Both the position numbers and the translations under genes were made by a program. From Selenomonadaceae bacterium (GTDB taxonomy: Bacteria; Bacillota; Negativicutes; Selenomonadales; Selenomonadaceae): a DNA stretch of 6,189 nucleotides. The notes beneath the pieces were generated by a model, which saw only the letters and a program-made list of their open reading frames with translations, was not told the DNA's origin and made no database searches. Below, one piece after another: positions 5,965 to 6,189 of the stretch. Within the stretch, counting starts at the first letter, position 1. The number at the start of each line of letters is the position of its first letter. The stretch covers positions 1 to 6,189 of the forward strand of contig JAFXOC010000373.1 of NCBI GenBank assembly GCA_017529085.1. Reading direction: 5' to 3'.

Positions 5965-6041
5965 GGGAGTCCGGAGGGGCGAAGCTCCTTTGGCAGGGTC
6001 AAGGGGCAGCGCTCCTTGTGGGGTTTGGGGCGAAGCCCCAA
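5965..6041 (-). repeat. Triple-hairpin intergenic repeat, copy 2 (inverted)
   Basis: This 77-bp element is the reverse-complement relative of the repeat at 795-866. Read on the + strand, its hairpins are 5971-5993 (ten pairs including three G-U wobbles, loop GAA), 6001-6017 (seven pairs including one wobble, loop AGC) and 6025-6041 (TTGGGGC-gaa-GCCCCAA). Stems are kept while loops and several stem bases differ from copy 1. It starts 12 bases after the receptor stop codon and ends one base before the ribosome binding site of the next gene, so it would sit in that gene's 5' untranslated region if they are co-transcribed. No U-tract follows. Confidence 0.85.
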
Positions 6042-6056
6042 CAAAAGGACAACAAG

Positions 6057-6189
6057 ATGAGAGTTCTACAGATTGGTATGACCCGCAATGTCGGCGGACT
6101 TGAAACTTATTTAATGTCACAGTATCGCAAATTAAAGAAAGTTTCTTATGATTTTATGAATATCACGGGCGAATATGAAATAGTTTTTG
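6057..6189 (+). CDS. Probable glycosyltransferase, N-terminal fragment (cut by window edge)
   Basis: An open frame starts at 6057 and runs off the end of the window: 44 complete codons with no stop. The N-terminus MRVLQIGMTRNVGGLETYLM has the first beta strand and the glycine-rich GGLE loop typical of GT4-type (GT-B fold) glycosyltransferases, which transfer sugars from nucleotide donors onto glycans or lipids. YDFMNITGEYEIVF at the end of the visible part also fits what I recall of such proteins from capsule or cell-surface polysaccharide clusters. AAAAGGA at 6043-6049, seven bases upstream, supports the start. Only the first strand and loop are visible, so the donor, acceptor and exact family are unknown. 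Confidence 0.72.
   Translation, partial: MRVLQIGMTRNVGGLETYLMSQYRKLKKVSYDFMNITGEYEIVF

Noticed and set aside
795..6041. The two GC-rich hairpin elements considered as CRISPR repeats or insertion-sequence ends.
   Set aside because: There is no regular repeat-spacer array, no transposase gene between them and no target-site duplication that I can see. They are intergenic hairpin repeats.

Overview
The window holds five genes, all on the + strand: four complete and a fifth cut by the right edge. The organism is most likely an anaerobic Bacillota. A Gram-negative-type Negativicutes or a clostridial relative fits best, but this is inferred from protein style and signals, not from a marker gene. 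Supporting signs are AGGAGG-type ribosome binding sites, a TTTACA/17/TGnTATAAT sigma-A promoter, intrinsic terminators with U-tracts, a Clostridia/Negativicutes-style GltD-like flavoprotein and a chemoreceptor C-terminus of the type common in those groups.

Layout. (1) 4-1596: an SDR dehydrogenase of the gluconate 5-dehydrogenase/KduD type, followed by a KDPG/KHG aldolase (Eda). Together they fit the lower part of uronate or ketogluconate breakdown, ending in pyruvate plus a C3 unit. A 72-bp triple-hairpin repeat lies between them (795-866). (2) 1605-1635: a near-perfect hairpin without a U-tract. (3) 1692-2909: a stand-alone GltD-like FAD/NAD(P)H oxidoreductase with an N-terminal two-cluster 4Fe-4S domain, closed by two consecutive hairpin terminators. 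(4) 2994-3298: a gene-free regulatory stretch with a 12-bp palindrome, a near-consensus extended -10 promoter, a roughly 217-nt leader with competing short stems and a weak terminator-like hairpin, and a ribosome binding site placed in a small loop. (5) 3299-5953: a lipoprotein sugar-binding protein followed 12 bp later by a methyl-accepting chemotaxis protein, with no transporter genes between or immediately after them. (6) 5965-6041: a second, inverted copy of the triple-hairpin repeat. (7) 6057 to the end: the first 44 codons of a probable glycosyltransferase.

How the parts work together. The first two genes are catabolic. The binding protein and receptor look like a sensing pair: the lipoprotein would capture a sugar outside the cytoplasmic membrane and present it to the four-helix-bundle sensor of the receptor. 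The most unusual non-coding items are the inverted pair of structured repeats about 5.1 kb apart and the long structured leader of the binding-protein/receptor operon. Nothing here amounts to a clearly new defence or mobile system.
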